Below, piece after piece: positions 18,350 through 27,898 of a stretch of 64,000 nucleotides of DNA; position 1 is the stretch's first letter, and the number at the start of each line of letters is the position of its first letter. The DNA comes from Pseudochelatococcus sp050946405. Lineage in GTDB: Bacteria > Pseudomonadota > Alphaproteobacteria > Rhizobiales > Beijerinckiaceae. The notes beneath the pieces were generated by a model. The model was not told the DNA's origin. It saw only the letters and a program-made list of their open reading frames with translations, and searched no databases. A program made the translations under genes and the position numbers. Location of the stretch: NCBI RefSeq assembly GCF_050946405.1, contig NZ_JBMNUS010000001.1:310001-374000 (forward strand). Reading direction: 5' to 3'.

Positions 18350-19056
18350 GAAATGTCTTCCGCCGGTGCGTCTTCAGGCTGCGTATCGTCTTTTTCCGGC
18401 GACAGGAGCCGCTCGTCAACCGCCTGCCAGATGCGCTCGCCAACCGTCTCTACCGGCGCGTCGGCATCGATGACCACACAACGCGCGGGCTCGGCCGCCG
18501 CGATGGTCAGAAAACGCTCGCGCAGATCGCGGTGGAAAGCCGGCGCCTCGCCTTCGAAACGATCCGTCGGCTCGCCCCGCTGCCGGCGGCGGGCGTCGGC
18601 GCGCGCCAGACCGATTTCCGGCGGCAGGTCGAGAATGAGCGTCAGGTCGGGATGATCGTCGCCCGCCACGATCCGCGCCAGCGCCCGCAGCACGGCCGGC
18701 TCGGGCTCGCCGGTGGCGCCCTGGTAGGCGATCATCGAATCGATGAAACGGTCGCAGATGACCCACGCGCCCCGCGCCAGCGCGGGCCGGATCAGCGTAT
18801 CGAGATGGTCGATGCGGGCGGCGGAAAACAGCAGCGCCTCCGCCATCGGCCCGAGGAACTTCGTGCGCCCCGAGAGAATCGCCTCGCGGATGATCTCCGC
18901 TTTCGGCGAACCGCCCGGCTCGCGCGTGGTGACAACCCGAATGGCCTGCGCTGCGAGGCGCGCCGCGAGCAGACGCATCTGTGTCGACTTGCCGACACCC
19001 TCGCCCCCCTCCAGCGTGATGAACCGGCCCCGGCCGGGCTTGAGCCGCCCGTTCAC
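18346..19056 (-). CDS. tmk: Thymidylate kinase
   Basis: Phosphorylates dTMP to dTDP. 236 residues: the P-loop is GGEGVGKST (about residues 15-23), the DR(F/Y) motif is VICDRFIDSMIAYQG (about 101-115), and the LID region follows with LARADARRRQRGEPTDRF. I chose GTG 19056, which overlaps the stop of the carboxypeptidase gene as GTGA, because the protein then begins just before FITLEGGEG as in other Tmk proteins; the frame stays open far upstream but without similarity. The stop overlaps holB. Confidence 0.95.
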   Translation of the reverse strand: MNGRLKPGRGRFITLEGGEGVGKSTQMRLLAARLAAQAIRVVTTREPGGSPKAEIIREAILSGRTKFLGPMAEALLFSAARIDHLDTLIRPALARGAWVICDRFIDSMIAYQGATGEPEPAVLRALARIVAGDDHPDLTLILDLPPEIGLARADARRRQRGEPTDRFEGEAPAFHRDLRERFLTIAAAEPARCVVIDADAPVETVGERIWQAVDERLLSPEKDDTQPEDAPAEDIS

Positions 19057-20279
19057 ATCAGGCTCTCGAACGCGCGGCGCACCATTCCCGTGCTCCATTC
19101 CAGCGCCGCGTCGCGCGCCCGCTGCGAGAGGCTGCCTCGCTCGATCGCCTCGCCGGTGACGAGCGGCAGGTCGAGCACCTTCAACTTGCCGTGCTCGACC
19201 TGCAAATGGCCGACCGGCGCGCCCTTCTCGACCGGCGCCATGACCGGGCCGCGATAGACGATGCGCGCCGACAGACGCGCGTCCGAACCGCGCTGCACCA
19301 GCGCGCGCACCGGCTCGGGCGACACCAGCGCCACCCGGCCCTTGTCGCCGCCGAAAACACTCGCCTCGCCGATCGCCTCGCCCGCGGCGAAGAGCTGGCG
19401 CATCTCGAAGGAACGCAGGCCCCAATCCAGCAGCTTGCGCGCCTCGATGTCGCGCTCGCGCGCCGTCTTCGCGCCGGAGACGACGACGATCAGCCGCTGT
19501 CCGTCCAGCACCGCCGAGCCGACGATGCCGAAACCCGCGGCGTCCGTGAAACCGGTCAGAAAGCCGTCGGCGCCGATGTTCAGCGCCAGCAGCGGGTTGC
19601 GGTTGCGCTGCCGGATCTTGCTCCAGACGAACTCGGGCTCGGAAAAGACGCGATAAAATTCGGGATAGGTCTCAATGACATGAGCCGCCAGCCGCGCCAT
19701 GTCGCGCGCTGTCGTCACCTGCCCCTCGGCCGGCAACCCGGACGCGTTGACGAAACTGGAAGCGGAAAGGCCAATCTCGTCGGCGCGCCGGTTCATCGCC
19801 CGCGTGAAAGCCGTTTCGGTACCGGATATGCCTTCGGCGATGACGATGGCGGCGTCGTTGCCCGAGGGAATCAGCAGACCGCGCATCAGATCGCCGACCG
19901 GCACGTTGCTGTTGACGGCGGCGAACATCGCGGTGCTGCGCGAGGGCGCGCCCCCCGTGCGCCAGGCGTATTCGGAGACGAAGAACTCGCGGTCGAGCGT
20001 CAGGCGCCCCTGCGCGATCTCATGAAACAGCACCTCCGCCGTCATGATCTTGACGAGGCTCGCCGGCTCGAAGGGCGTGTCGGCGTCTTTCTCGAAAAGC
20101 ACCGTGCCGGTGCCGACATCGACGAGCAGGGCGCGCGGCACGTCCGTCTGGAACCCCTGCGCGCGCGCGCCGCCCGCCATGGCGGCGAAGAACGCCAAGA
20201 GCGCGCACCCCAGAACCGCCAGCCGCAATGCCGCGGCGGCGCGCCGGCACAATGACGGCAAACTTCGGATCACAGTCAT
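19053..20279 (-). CDS. D-alanyl-D-alanine carboxypeptidase, penicillin-binding protein 5/6 family
   Basis: Trims the terminal D-Ala of peptidoglycan pentapeptides in the periplasm. 408 residues: a signal peptide ending around GGARAQG, then the S11 active-site motifs SLVK (in EPASLVKIMTAE, SxxK), SGN (in IPSGNDAAIVIAEG, SxN) and the KTG-type box as DGFLTGFTDAAG, where the Lys is replaced by Gly-Phe-Leu context. That replacement deserves a check. A C-terminal beta domain follows. Start chosen at ATG 20279 because the signal peptide begins there; an ATG 69 bases upstream is in frame. Confidence 0.9.
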   Translation of the reverse strand: MTVIRSLPSLCRRAAAALRLAVLGCALLAFFAAMAGGARAQGFQTDVPRALLVDVGTGTVLFEKDADTPFEPASLVKIMTAEVLFHEIAQGRLTLDREFFVSEYAWRTGGAPSRSTAMFAAVNSNVPVGDLMRGLLIPSGNDAAIVIAEGISGTETAFTRAMNRRADEIGLSASSFVNASGLPAEGQVTTARDMARLAAHVIETYPEFYRVFSEPEFVWSKIRQRNRNPLLALNIGADGFLTGFTDAAGFGIVGSAVLDGQRLIVVVSGAKTARERDIEARKLLDWGLRSFEMRQLFAAGEAIGEASVFGGDKGRVALVSPEPVRALVQRGSDARLSARIVYRGPVMAPVEKGAPVGHLQVEHGKLKVLDLPLVTGEAIERGSLSQRARDAALEWSTGMVRRAFESLM

Positions 20280-20427
20280 TTTTCTCGCCACGCCAGATCG
20301 AATGCGTAACAGGCTCCGCAGCCGGATCATCAGGCCCGAGAACGGCATCCGCCTCGCCGGAAAGACCCGATGCCGGAACGACCTTCCAGAGCGAAATCCC
20401 GGCTCGCGCTCAGGGCGTCCCGGCTGT

Positions 20428-21642
20428 TCACCGGCCAGGTTCGCCGAAGGACACGAAACGCTGGGGCGTCAGATCGGACAACGGCATCGGCTCGAAAAAC
20501 ACACCGGCCTTGTCCTGCTGCCGCGGCGCATAGGGCAAGCTCGCCACGAGCGAGCGGCGCGTCGTCGCTTGCGATTCGGCGGGCGCGGCAGGCGACGAGG
20601 CGAAAACCGTCCGCCGGGGCGCCAGTTCGAGCGGGCGCGACGGCGGCAACACCGTGCCGCCCTCCGCCGCAACCTCGCGCACAAGCTCCGTCAAACCGCC
20701 CTGCTGCGCCGGCGCGGGGCCGGAGGGTGCGGTGGCGACCTCAAGCGGCGCGGGCATGGGCGCGCCTGCCGGCACGGGCGCGGCGGCAGGCGTCGTCTCC
20801 GTCGCGGCGGCGACGAGCGTTCTCGACATATGCGGCCTGCCGGCATCATTGACGGCATCGTCATGCTGCGCGCGGGCCACGATAGTCCGGGACGGCGCCG
20901 GTTCCGGCGTCGGCTCCGCGACCTGCGGGCGAACGATCGGCCGGGGAGCGGCTTGCGGCAACGCCGGCTGCGGCTCGGCGCTGGCCACCATCACAGTCGG
21001 CGCCACAGGCGCGGCAGGCCGCGCCGGGGCTACCGCAGGAATGGCGGCAGGCGCGCCGGCATTGAGCGTCGCCAGCAACTTGCGATCGTCGCTGCCGCCA
21101 AGCGAAGCCCGGCCGACATATTCGACCTTGACCTTGGCCGTGCCCTGACGATGGAAATCGAGCGCCTCGGCGGCGGTTTTCGACAGATCGATCAGCCGGT
21201 TGCCGTGGAAGGGGCCGCGGTCGTTGACGCGCACCACCATGGAGCGGTTGTTGCTCAGATTGGTGACGCGGACATAGCTGGGCAGCGGCAGCGTGGGATG
21301 GGCGGCGGCGATGGAGTGCTTGTCGAAAATCTCGCCATTGGCCGTTCTGCGGCCATGGAACGCGGCCCCGTACCACGAAGCCGTGCCGACGGCGGTGTAA
21401 TTGTCGTTCTCTTTGGGAGTAAACGTCCTGCCGGCCACGACATAGGGCTTGCCCACCATGGACCGCCCGCCCCCCTTCGGCACGGCCTTGCCGCTGCTGA
21501 CGACGCGCGGACTGGGCTTGACGCCGTATTTGGGATCGACCTTCGCCTGCGCGGGCTTGGCGCCGCCGGTCTGGCGCGGCGCGGTGCTGCAATTCGCCAC
21601 GCCGAGCGCGACCACACAAACACCCAGCAGCTTCAGAAACAT
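20428..21642 (-). CDS. rlpA: RlpA-like septal ring lytic transglycosylase, lipoprotein
   Basis: Predicted lipoprotein that cleaves peptidoglycan strands lacking stem peptides. The signal MFLKLLGVCVVALGVANC ends in a lipobox with the lipidated Cys at residue 18. The double-psi barrel core is YTAVGTASWYGAAFHGRRTA through VRVNDRGPFHGNRLIDLS (about residues 80-165; Asp and His active-site residues present). The C-terminal half is Ala/Pro-rich and low complexity, and no SPOR domain is recognisable. Start placed at ATG 21642 for the lipoprotein signal; its ribosome binding site is poor and the frame remains open 126 bases further upstream. Confidence 0.85.
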   Translation of the reverse strand: MFLKLLGVCVVALGVANCSTAPRQTGGAKPAQAKVDPKYGVKPSPRVVSSGKAVPKGGGRSMVGKPYVVAGRTFTPKENDNYTAVGTASWYGAAFHGRRTANGEIFDKHSIAAAHPTLPLPSYVRVTNLSNNRSMVVRVNDRGPFHGNRLIDLSKTAAEALDFHRQGTAKVKVEYVGRASLGGSDDRKLLATLNAGAPAAIPAVAPARPAAPVAPTVMVASAEPQPALPQAAPRPIVRPQVAEPTPEPAPSRTIVARAQHDDAVNDAGRPHMSRTLVAAATETTPAAAPVPAGAPMPAPLEVATAPSGPAPAQQGGLTELVREVAAEGGTVLPPSRPLELAPRRTVFASSPAAPAESQATTRRSLVASLPYAPRQQDKAGVFFEPMPLSDLTPQRFVSFGEPGR

Positions 21643-21883
21643 GCCGCACGACGTATATGGCGGACCCTGAACGAGAGGCACATCGACCTCATCCGGTTCT
21701 CCCGAACGCATCGTGATGTTGGCTCGTTTCGTCAACCGCATGGACCCGTCCCGCATAATCGCTCTCACCGCCTGCCAGCGTAGACAGGGCGGCGGCGCGC
21801 TTCGGCGCGCAGCCGCTCATCCGACGATAAGGAACGAACTTCGTTGATGGAACGTTAACAGGATCGTTTTGCCTGTTACAAGA

Positions 21884-21907
21884 GGGGGCGGGCCATTTCC
21901 CGCCCCC
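21884..21907 (-). terminator. Terminator-like hairpin after the nucleotidase gene
   Basis: Perfect 9-bp stem GGGGGCGGG/CCCGCCCCC with a 6-base loop, 53 bases downstream of the minus-strand nucleotidase gene. It is followed on that strand by TCTTGT rather than a full T run. Confidence 0.55.
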
Positions 21908-21960
21908 GATTTCGCAAGATGGTTACCGCCCGGCGCGGGCGTGACCATCGGTCACGGTCT

Positions 21961-24798
21961 TCACGCGACGTTCCAGTCGCCGCCGACGAGGTTGCGGCCG
22001 CCGAGCTGGAATTCGTCGCTCGCAACGAAGGACAGGCCGACGAGGTTGAACGACAAAACGTCGCTGTCGATCTGATTGATCCAGTAAGCACGGCCCTCCG
22101 CGTCCGCATCGCGGCCGAGAAGGTTCGTGTAGAGCGCGTCGACCAGCTCTTCCGTCGACTTGCCTTCCTGGAACGCAGCGGCTTCGTCGGACGCACCGAT
22201 CGCCGAGATCAGGCCGCGCAGATCCACGCCGTCGGCGCTCCTTCCCGCCCAGTAGCTGAAGCCGTCGGTCTCGGCGGCGCGGCCGAGCAACGCACGGTAG
22301 ATGCCGGCGATTTCGGTCTGGTCGGTGGCGAACAGATTCTGCTCGCCGTCGCTGAACACGATCCGCTGCACGTTCGTGATCGTGGTCGTGGTCTGGTGCT
22401 CGATATCTTCCAGCACGGCGCGGCCGTTCTCGATGCGCACGTTGTAGCGATCGGCGTTGCCTTCGACGTGAAGAACGTCATGACCGGTGCCGCCGTCGAC
22501 GTTGTCGTTTCCGCCGCGCGCAAAGAAGTCGTTGCGGCCGGCGTTGCCCAGGATCACGTTGTCGAGCGCATTGTCGGTCACGGACGTGTCCGCCGCGCCG
22601 GAAAGCTCGATCTGCTCGATGTTCTCCGGCAGGATCACCGCATCGGCGCCGCTGTAGAACACGCGGTCGAACCCGTCGGTGCCGTGCTCCGCGCTGAGAA
22701 GCGCGGCATTGTTGAGGTTGATGTCGTTGCCGCCCAGTTCGTTGCCGCGGACGCCGACGGCCAGCTCGCGGAAGTTGACGACGCGGCTGTCCTCGGACGC
22801 AGGCGTATCCGCCTCGTTGAAAGGCGTCTCGCTGTAATTCGCAGCGAGATACTCGGCGAAGGCGTCCTGTTCGGTCCCGGCGGCGGCGAAGGTCGCCTCG
22901 CCGTCCTGGCCCGCGAGCGCTTCGGTGAGCTTGATGAGATCCGTGCCCTCGACGCGGTTGTCGACGAAAGCGGTGTAGCCGTCGCCGCCGTTGGCGAGAT
23001 AGGTGAGCGTGACGACCTTGATCGCGCGGCCGGCATCGCCCTGAAGCTCGCCGTTGGCGATGATGGAATCGATCACGGCGCCGTTTTCATCCACGACGGC
23101 AAGGCTGACGACGCGGCTTCCGGCGGCGAGCGACGGATCGTAGACCACCTCGACGCCCGAGATCTGCGGGAAGGAGCCCGGCGTCGCGCCGGGACGCACG
23201 CCCGAGAAGCCCTGCTCGAACACCTTCGCCAGCCCGTCGGCCGTCAGGGTCACGATGGCGAGATCGTTGTTGAAGCGCAGCGAGTTGACGATATCGAGCT
23301 GCGAGATGTCGCCTTCCAGCTTGCCCGCGCCGGGGTTGGCGGCCGGCGGCGCCAGCACCGCCTCGCCGCCGACGGCGTTGACGAAGCCGATGGCGTCGCG
23401 AATGCCGCCACCGTTCTTGATCGAGACCACGACTTCCGCATCGACCTTGCGCGCTTCGGCGAGGTTCGCGTCGGCCGTCAGGTTGCCGAGGTTCGTCTCC
23501 TCTGTGCGGACGGCGGAGCGGCGGCCCTCCAGGAACACGTCGGTGCGGCCGAAGATGTTGCCGTCCTGCTCCTGGATGACGGTGCCGATGCCCTTCGTGA
23601 CGCGCTCGTCGTTCTCGCCCCAGGCGCCCCAGATGATCTGGTCGACCAGATGCCCCTTGGTGCCCGCCGCGAACGGATCGGCGTCGCCCCACAGCTCGGC
23701 CACCTTGGCGTCGGTCGTGACGTAGGCGCCGTTGATCGTGTCGTCGAGGCTGTCGAGGACGATCTTGCCCTCGGCGTCGAAGTCCACCACGAGGCGGCCG
23801 ACGTAGGAATATTCGTTGTCGGTGTTGACGATCAGCAGCGGATCGCCGCCCTTGTTGGCGGTGACGATGGGATAGGTGCCCTGGGCCTCGTCGCCCTCGC
23901 GCAGCGTGTCGTTCTCGTCGGCGAGGCGCGTGTGGGAGCCGCCGGCGATGATGATGTCCACGTTCTCCAGCAGCGGCGCCAGCGCCTGCTCGAGGCTGAG
24001 CTGCTGAAGATGGCTCGCCACGATGACCTTGTTGATCGTCGGGTCGGCGGCGAGGATGCGCGCCACCTCGGCGTTGATCTGCTCGGCGAGCAGCGGAATG
24101 TCGTCGCTCGTCGCGCCGATGACCTTGGTGTCGCCGGGCGAGGAAATGCGCGAGAGACCCTGCGTCGTGGCCGCGACGACGGCGATCTTCTCGGTGCCCT
24201 GGGTGATGATCGTGGACGGAGCGATCTTCTTGCTCGCGTCATTCGCGAACGAGGAGGCCTCGCGGATTTCGTCGGTGAAGAGCCCCGCAAGGTTGCTGTC
24301 GCCCGAGAAGTCGAGGTTGGCCGACAGATAGGGGAACAGCGTGCCGATATTCACGTCGTCCGCCGTGCCGACGACGCCGTCCGCGCCAGCGGCGGCGGCG
24401 ATGATATCGCGGATCGCGCTCGTGCCCGAGTCGAACTCGTGGTTGCCGAACGTCGCGGCCTGCACGCCGATGATGTTCTGGATGGCGACATCGGCCCGGC
24501 CGGCGGCGGCACCCAGCGCGGTGAAGACGACTTCGGCGTCCGCCGTGGAAAAGAACTGGCTGTAGACGGCGCGATAGGTATCGACCAGCGCGGCGTCGGC
24601 GCCGGAGGCGTAGAACGGCCCCGGAATCCAGCCGTCGCCCGACGACAGGATCAGCGTATTCTCATATTCGTCTTCCAGGATATCGACGATGGCGGCGAAG
24701 TTCGCTGCCCGGTCGAGGGCCTTCACACCGGCTTCCCAATCCGATGCGTGAAGCAGTTGCAGCGTGAAGGTGTTCTGGGTGGCGGCGGTGTCGGACAT
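21961..24798 (-). CDS. Secreted 5'-nucleotidase/phosphoesterase with RTX and DUF4214 modules
   Basis: 945 residues. The N-terminal metallophosphoesterase begins FTLQLLHASDWEAG, where the usual DxH is read as an SDW variant. Further signatures are ILSSGDGWIPGPF, TFGNHEFDSG and IIAGGSHTRLAD. A 5'-nucleotidase C-terminal domain follows (about 480-690), then an RTX-like nonapeptide stretch (GGNDNVDGGTGHDVL) and a DUF4214 repeat region (IYRALLGRAAETDGFSYWAG and LYTNLLGRDADAEGRAYW). There is no Sec signal, so C-terminal type I secretion is the likely route. It should hydrolyse extracellular phosphate esters, and calcium binding is expected. Start at ATG 24798 with GGGAG upstream. Confidence 0.88.
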   Translation of the reverse strand: MSDTAATQNTFTLQLLHASDWEAGVKALDRAANFAAIVDILEDEYENTLILSSGDGWIPGPFYASGADAALVDTYRAVYSQFFSTADAEVVFTALGAAAGRADVAIQNIIGVQAATFGNHEFDSGTSAIRDIIAAAAGADGVVGTADDVNIGTLFPYLSANLDFSGDSNLAGLFTDEIREASSFANDASKKIAPSTIITQGTEKIAVVAATTQGLSRISSPGDTKVIGATSDDIPLLAEQINAEVARILAADPTINKVIVASHLQQLSLEQALAPLLENVDIIIAGGSHTRLADENDTLREGDEAQGTYPIVTANKGGDPLLIVNTDNEYSYVGRLVVDFDAEGKIVLDSLDDTINGAYVTTDAKVAELWGDADPFAAGTKGHLVDQIIWGAWGENDERVTKGIGTVIQEQDGNIFGRTDVFLEGRRSAVRTEETNLGNLTADANLAEARKVDAEVVVSIKNGGGIRDAIGFVNAVGGEAVLAPPAANPGAGKLEGDISQLDIVNSLRFNNDLAIVTLTADGLAKVFEQGFSGVRPGATPGSFPQISGVEVVYDPSLAAGSRVVSLAVVDENGAVIDSIIANGELQGDAGRAIKVVTLTYLANGGDGYTAFVDNRVEGTDLIKLTEALAGQDGEATFAAAGTEQDAFAEYLAANYSETPFNEADTPASEDSRVVNFRELAVGVRGNELGGNDINLNNAALLSAEHGTDGFDRVFYSGADAVILPENIEQIELSGAADTSVTDNALDNVILGNAGRNDFFARGGNDNVDGGTGHDVLHVEGNADRYNVRIENGRAVLEDIEHQTTTTITNVQRIVFSDGEQNLFATDQTEIAGIYRALLGRAAETDGFSYWAGRSADGVDLRGLISAIGASDEAAAFQEGKSTEELVDALYTNLLGRDADAEGRAYWINQIDSDVLSFNLVGLSFVASDEFQLGGRNLVGGDWNVA

Positions 24799-25263
24799 GA
24801 GAAAGCTCCCTGGCGGATGATCGAGCAAAAGGGTTGCAACGGCGCAAAACGCGGCACACCGGACCGCCAGCGGCTGGCTCCGGCAACTACCGATCATAAA
24901 GCATCACTGACGCCCGACCTTAGCTGCTTGCCAAGTCAGGCATCCAAACTATCCAGCTAACGATGCTCAACGAATACCGTCCTCGTTTGACAATTGGATG
25001 ACCACCGAACGGCCGCCGTCCGCGCTTTTTTCGGCGAAGGCGTTCAAAAATAAGCCGGATAAGCACGAGAACGGGGGTCGCCGCAGCGCCGCATCCGAAA
25101 AACGCACCGGAGAAGCGCGTGCAGGTGAATGACGGAGTTGGCGTTTCGGCCGCAAGCGATTATGGTGCGCGCGAAGAGCGCACCGATCGCCGGATCGCCC
25201 CTCCGCGGCGGGCCGCGGGCGCGCATGTCGAGCTTGTCGCACTCAGGTGAAGGATTTCTGTCG
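24799..25263. other. Divergent intergenic region
   Basis: Lies between the leftward nucleotidase gene and the rightward zinc-finger gene and must hold both promoters. A TTGACA hexamer sits at 24987-24992 on the plus strand but I see no matching -10 box at the right distance. No coding frame with family similarity or a ribosome binding site is visible. Confidence 0.45.
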
Positions 25264-25539
25264 ATGGCCGCGAGCACCATCCCCCATTTCCACAACACGC
25301 CGGGCGTGCGCGTCGTTCATGTCGGCTCGAAGGAATTCATGTGCATCGGCGCGCTTCCGCCCTTCGACCATCCCCATATCTACATCGACATGGGCGGCGA
25401 TTCGGAAGCCGTTTGCAGCTATTGTTCCACCCTCTACCGTTTCGATCCCGCGCTGGCGGAAGGCGCGTGCCTGCCGGCCGAATGCCTGTGGGACGACGGC
25501 CATGAAGAGATCGCGGCCGATCGGGCCTCGGCGGCGTGA
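25264..25539 (+). CDS. Zinc-finger (zf-CHCC) domain protein
   Basis: A 91-residue protein of the zf-CHCC family, related to the NDUFS6 accessory subunit of complex I. The zinc ligands are visible as a His in HPHIYIDMGG and the CxxC in VCSYCSTLYRF (about residues 60-70). In alphaproteobacteria these small proteins are linked to respiratory complex I, which is family knowledge rather than something shown here. Start at ATG 25264 with GAAGGA upstream; the frame is open further upstream without similarity. It is coupled to the following monooxygenase gene. Confidence 0.85.
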   Translation: MAASTIPHFHNTPGVRVVHVGSKEFMCIGALPPFDHPHIYIDMGGDSEAVCSYCSTLYRFDPALAEGACLPAECLWDDGHEEIAADRASAA

Positions 25540-26759
25540 CCTCGAACGCGCCTGAAAGCGAGATGTCCGAATCGATCGTGGTGGCGGGCGCCGGCATCGG
25601 CGGGCTGGCTCTCGCCTTGCAGCTTGCGCGCGCAGGCGCGCCCGTCACCGTTCTCGAAAAACGGACGGCGCTGGTGGAGGCCGGCGCGGGCATCCAGCTC
25701 TCGCCGAACGCCAGCCGGATCCTGATCGATCTCGGGCTCGGCGCGGCTCTCGGCCGGCGGGCGGTGGAACCGGCCCGGCTTTCCGTCAGGGATCTGGGCA
25801 ACGGCCGCAAGCTCGGCGCCATGCCGATGGCGCAGGCGATTCGCGACCGCCATGGCGCGCCCTACTGGGTCATCCTGCGCGCCGACCTGCACGCGGTTCT
25901 GCTCGACGCGGTGCGCTCCGAGCCCGGCGTGAAACTGCTCGTCGGCCGGCAAGTGACCGGATACGCCGAACGGGACGACCATGCGGAGGTGCACCTCGCG
26001 AATGGCAACGGAACGCCGCAGACGCTGCGAACGCCGTTGCTCGTCGCCGCGGACGGCGTCTGGTCCACCCTGCGCACGGCGATCGGCGACGGCGATGCGC
26101 CGCGTTTTCGCAACTTCGAGGCCTGGCGCTGCGTCGTCACACGCGAGAACGTGCCCGAGGGCCTGCGTGCGCCCGACGTCGTCGCCTGGCTCGGGCGCAG
26201 CGCGCATATCGTGCATTATCCGGTCGCCGGCGGCGACGCGTGGAACATCGTCGTCATCGTGCGCAGCCGGGCCGCCGTCGAGGGATGGGGCCTGCCCATG
26301 GACCGGGACAAGCTCGACGCCCTCGTCGCCCGCCTCGGCAACCCTGCGCTGCACGACCTGCGCAACCTGCTGGCGAGCGGCGAGAACTGGCGGCTGTGGT
26401 CTCTTTTCGACGCGCTGCCGGCCGTGCGCTGGAGCACGCCGCACGCCACCCTGCTGGGCGACGCCGCCCATCCCCTGCTGCCGTTTCTCGCGCAGGGCGG
26501 CGCCATGGCCATCGAGGACACGGCGATTCTCACGCGGGCGCTCGCGGCCCATCCCGGCGACACGCGCGCAGCGCTTATGGCCTATGAGGAAACCCGCTAT
26601 CAGCGCGTGCGCCGGGTGATGGAAGAATCGCGCAGCAACGGACGATCCTTCCATTTTTCAGGCGTCACCGCGCTCATCCGCAATCTGCTGCTGCGCCATT
26701 TCGGCATGGAGGGCCTCAGCGCGCGCTACGACTGGCTGTACGGCTGGCGGCCCGACTGA
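25536..26759 (+). CDS. FAD-dependent monooxygenase, salicylate hydroxylase/UbiH-like
   Basis: A 407-residue flavoprotein hydroxylase. The Rossmann FAD motif is VVAGAGIGGLALALQLARAG (GxGxxG). The second FAD motif GDAAHPLLPFLAQGGAMAIED (split, about residues 302-322) contains the GD that binds riboflavin. The DG motif appears as LVAADGVWSTLR. The substrate is probably an aromatic ring or quinone precursor, unknown. Start is either GTG 25536, which overlaps the previous stop as GTGA, or ATG 25563, which gives MSESIVVAGAG. Both are plausible and neither has a strong ribosome binding site. Confidence 0.88.
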   Translation: MTSNAPESEMSESIVVAGAGIGGLALALQLARAGAPVTVLEKRTALVEAGAGIQLSPNASRILIDLGLGAALGRRAVEPARLSVRDLGNGRKLGAMPMAQAIRDRHGAPYWVILRADLHAVLLDAVRSEPGVKLLVGRQVTGYAERDDHAEVHLANGNGTPQTLRTPLLVAADGVWSTLRTAIGDGDAPRFRNFEAWRCVVTRENVPEGLRAPDVVAWLGRSAHIVHYPVAGGDAWNIVVIVRSRAAVEGWGLPMDRDKLDALVARLGNPALHDLRNLLASGENWRLWSLFDALPAVRWSTPHATLLGDAAHPLLPFLAQGGAMAIEDTAILTRALAAHPGDTRAALMAYEETRYQRVRRVMEESRSNGRSFHFSGVTALIRNLLLRHFGMEGLSARYDWLYGWRPD

Positions 26760-26765
26760 CTGCGC

Positions 26766-26790
26766 GGCGCGGGAACCGACAGCCCGCGCC
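26766..26790. terminator. Hairpin between convergent genes
   Basis: Perfect 8-bp stem GGCGCGGG/CCCGCGCC with a 9-base loop in the 53-base gap between the monooxygenase and the metallopeptidase genes. No T run follows on either strand. Confidence 0.45.
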
Positions 26791-26812
26791 CCGCCGAAAG
26801 CCGGAGGCGGCC

Positions 26813-27697
26813 TCAGGGCTGCTGCGCGGCAAAAGTATCGCAGGCCGCGACCTTGCCGGACTGGAAGCCGCGCGTGAACCAGCGCATCCGCTGCGCGGAC
26901 GAGCCGTGCGTGAACGAATCGGGCACCACCCTGCCCTGCGCCGCCTGCTGGAGCCTGTCGTCGCCGATGGCGGAGGCGGCGTTCAGCGCCGCTTCGATAT
27001 CGCCGGGTTCGAGCGCGTTCCAGCCGGTGTTGCTGTGGTAGGCCCATACCCCCGCCAGGCAGTCCGCCATCAGTTCCACGCGCACCGACAGCCTGTTCGC
27101 CTCCGCCTGCGAGCCGGCCTGCCGCTGCGCCTGCTGCACTTTCGGCAGGATGCCGAGCAGGTTCTCGACATGGTGGCCGACTTCATGCGCGATGACGTAG
27201 GCATAGGCGAAATCGCCCCCGGCACGGAAACGGTTGCGCATCTCCTCGAAGAAATCGACATCCAGATAGACCTTCCGGTCGAGCGGGCAATAGAACGGCC
27301 CCATGGCGGACTGCGCCGCGCCGCACCCCGAACGCGTGCCGCCCGTATACATCACGAGGCCCGGTTCGCTGTAGGCCGTCCCGGTCTGCTGGGGCAGCAC
27401 CTTTCCCCACACGTCTTCCGTGTTGCCGAGCACGGCGGCGACGAACTGGCCGTCCCGGTCGGCGGGCGTGCCGGGCGACGACTGCTCGCCGGCGACATAT
27501 TCCGACCCGCCGCCCGACAGCATCTCTGCGCCGCTGATGAGGATACGCGGATCGACGCCCAGCGCCCAGCCGACGATGCCGAGAATCATCAGCGCCCCGA
27601 TGCCGAGCCCGCCGCGCCCGCCGCCGGTCGGCATCCTGAAACCGCCGCCGCGCCTGTCCTCGATGTTGCCGGAACGGCGAAACTGATCCCAACGCAT
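26813..27697 (-). CDS. ypfJ: Neutral zinc metallopeptidase, YpfJ family
   Basis: A 294-residue member of the putative neutral zinc metallopeptidase family. The zinc motif is HEVGHHVENLLG (HExxH, about residue 168). One hydrophobic segment near residues 30-48 (LGIGALMILGIVGWALGV) anchors the protein in the inner membrane. GCGAAQSAMGPFYCPLDRKVYLD is the conserved Cys segment before it, split here by composition. Its substrates are unknown. Start at ATG 27697 with GGGAGGG upstream. It is convergent with the monooxygenase gene. Confidence 0.9.
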   Translation of the reverse strand: MRWDQFRRSGNIEDRRGGGFRMPTGGGRGGLGIGALMILGIVGWALGVDPRILISGAEMLSGGGSEYVAGEQSSPGTPADRDGQFVAAVLGNTEDVWGKVLPQQTGTAYSEPGLVMYTGGTRSGCGAAQSAMGPFYCPLDRKVYLDVDFFEEMRNRFRAGGDFAYAYVIAHEVGHHVENLLGILPKVQQAQRQAGSQAEANRLSVRVELMADCLAGVWAYHSNTGWNALEPGDIEAALNAASAIGDDRLQQAAQGRVVPDSFTHGSSAQRMRWFTRGFQSGKVAACDTFAAQQP

Positions 27698-27898
27698 GCT
27701 GCCCTCCCCCGAAAGGCGTTGCCGCCGGTTGCCTTTCATCCTGTCAGGATAACTTGCATAGCGGCAAACGGGTTCACCCGGCAACCGCAAGGATTGCGCC
27801 GCCGCGGGCGCAAACGCCACCGCGCCGCCGGCGTGGCGCGACTTGACGCGCGTTTGTCGTTCGTGGCAGAAAGCGGCTTGGTCCGGGACGGGCCTGAA

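Noticed and set aside
21919..24960. 1013-codon plus-strand open frame opposite the nucleotidase gene
   Set aside because: Low-complexity Val/Asp/Arg pattern produced by the reverse of an Asp/Ala-rich gene.
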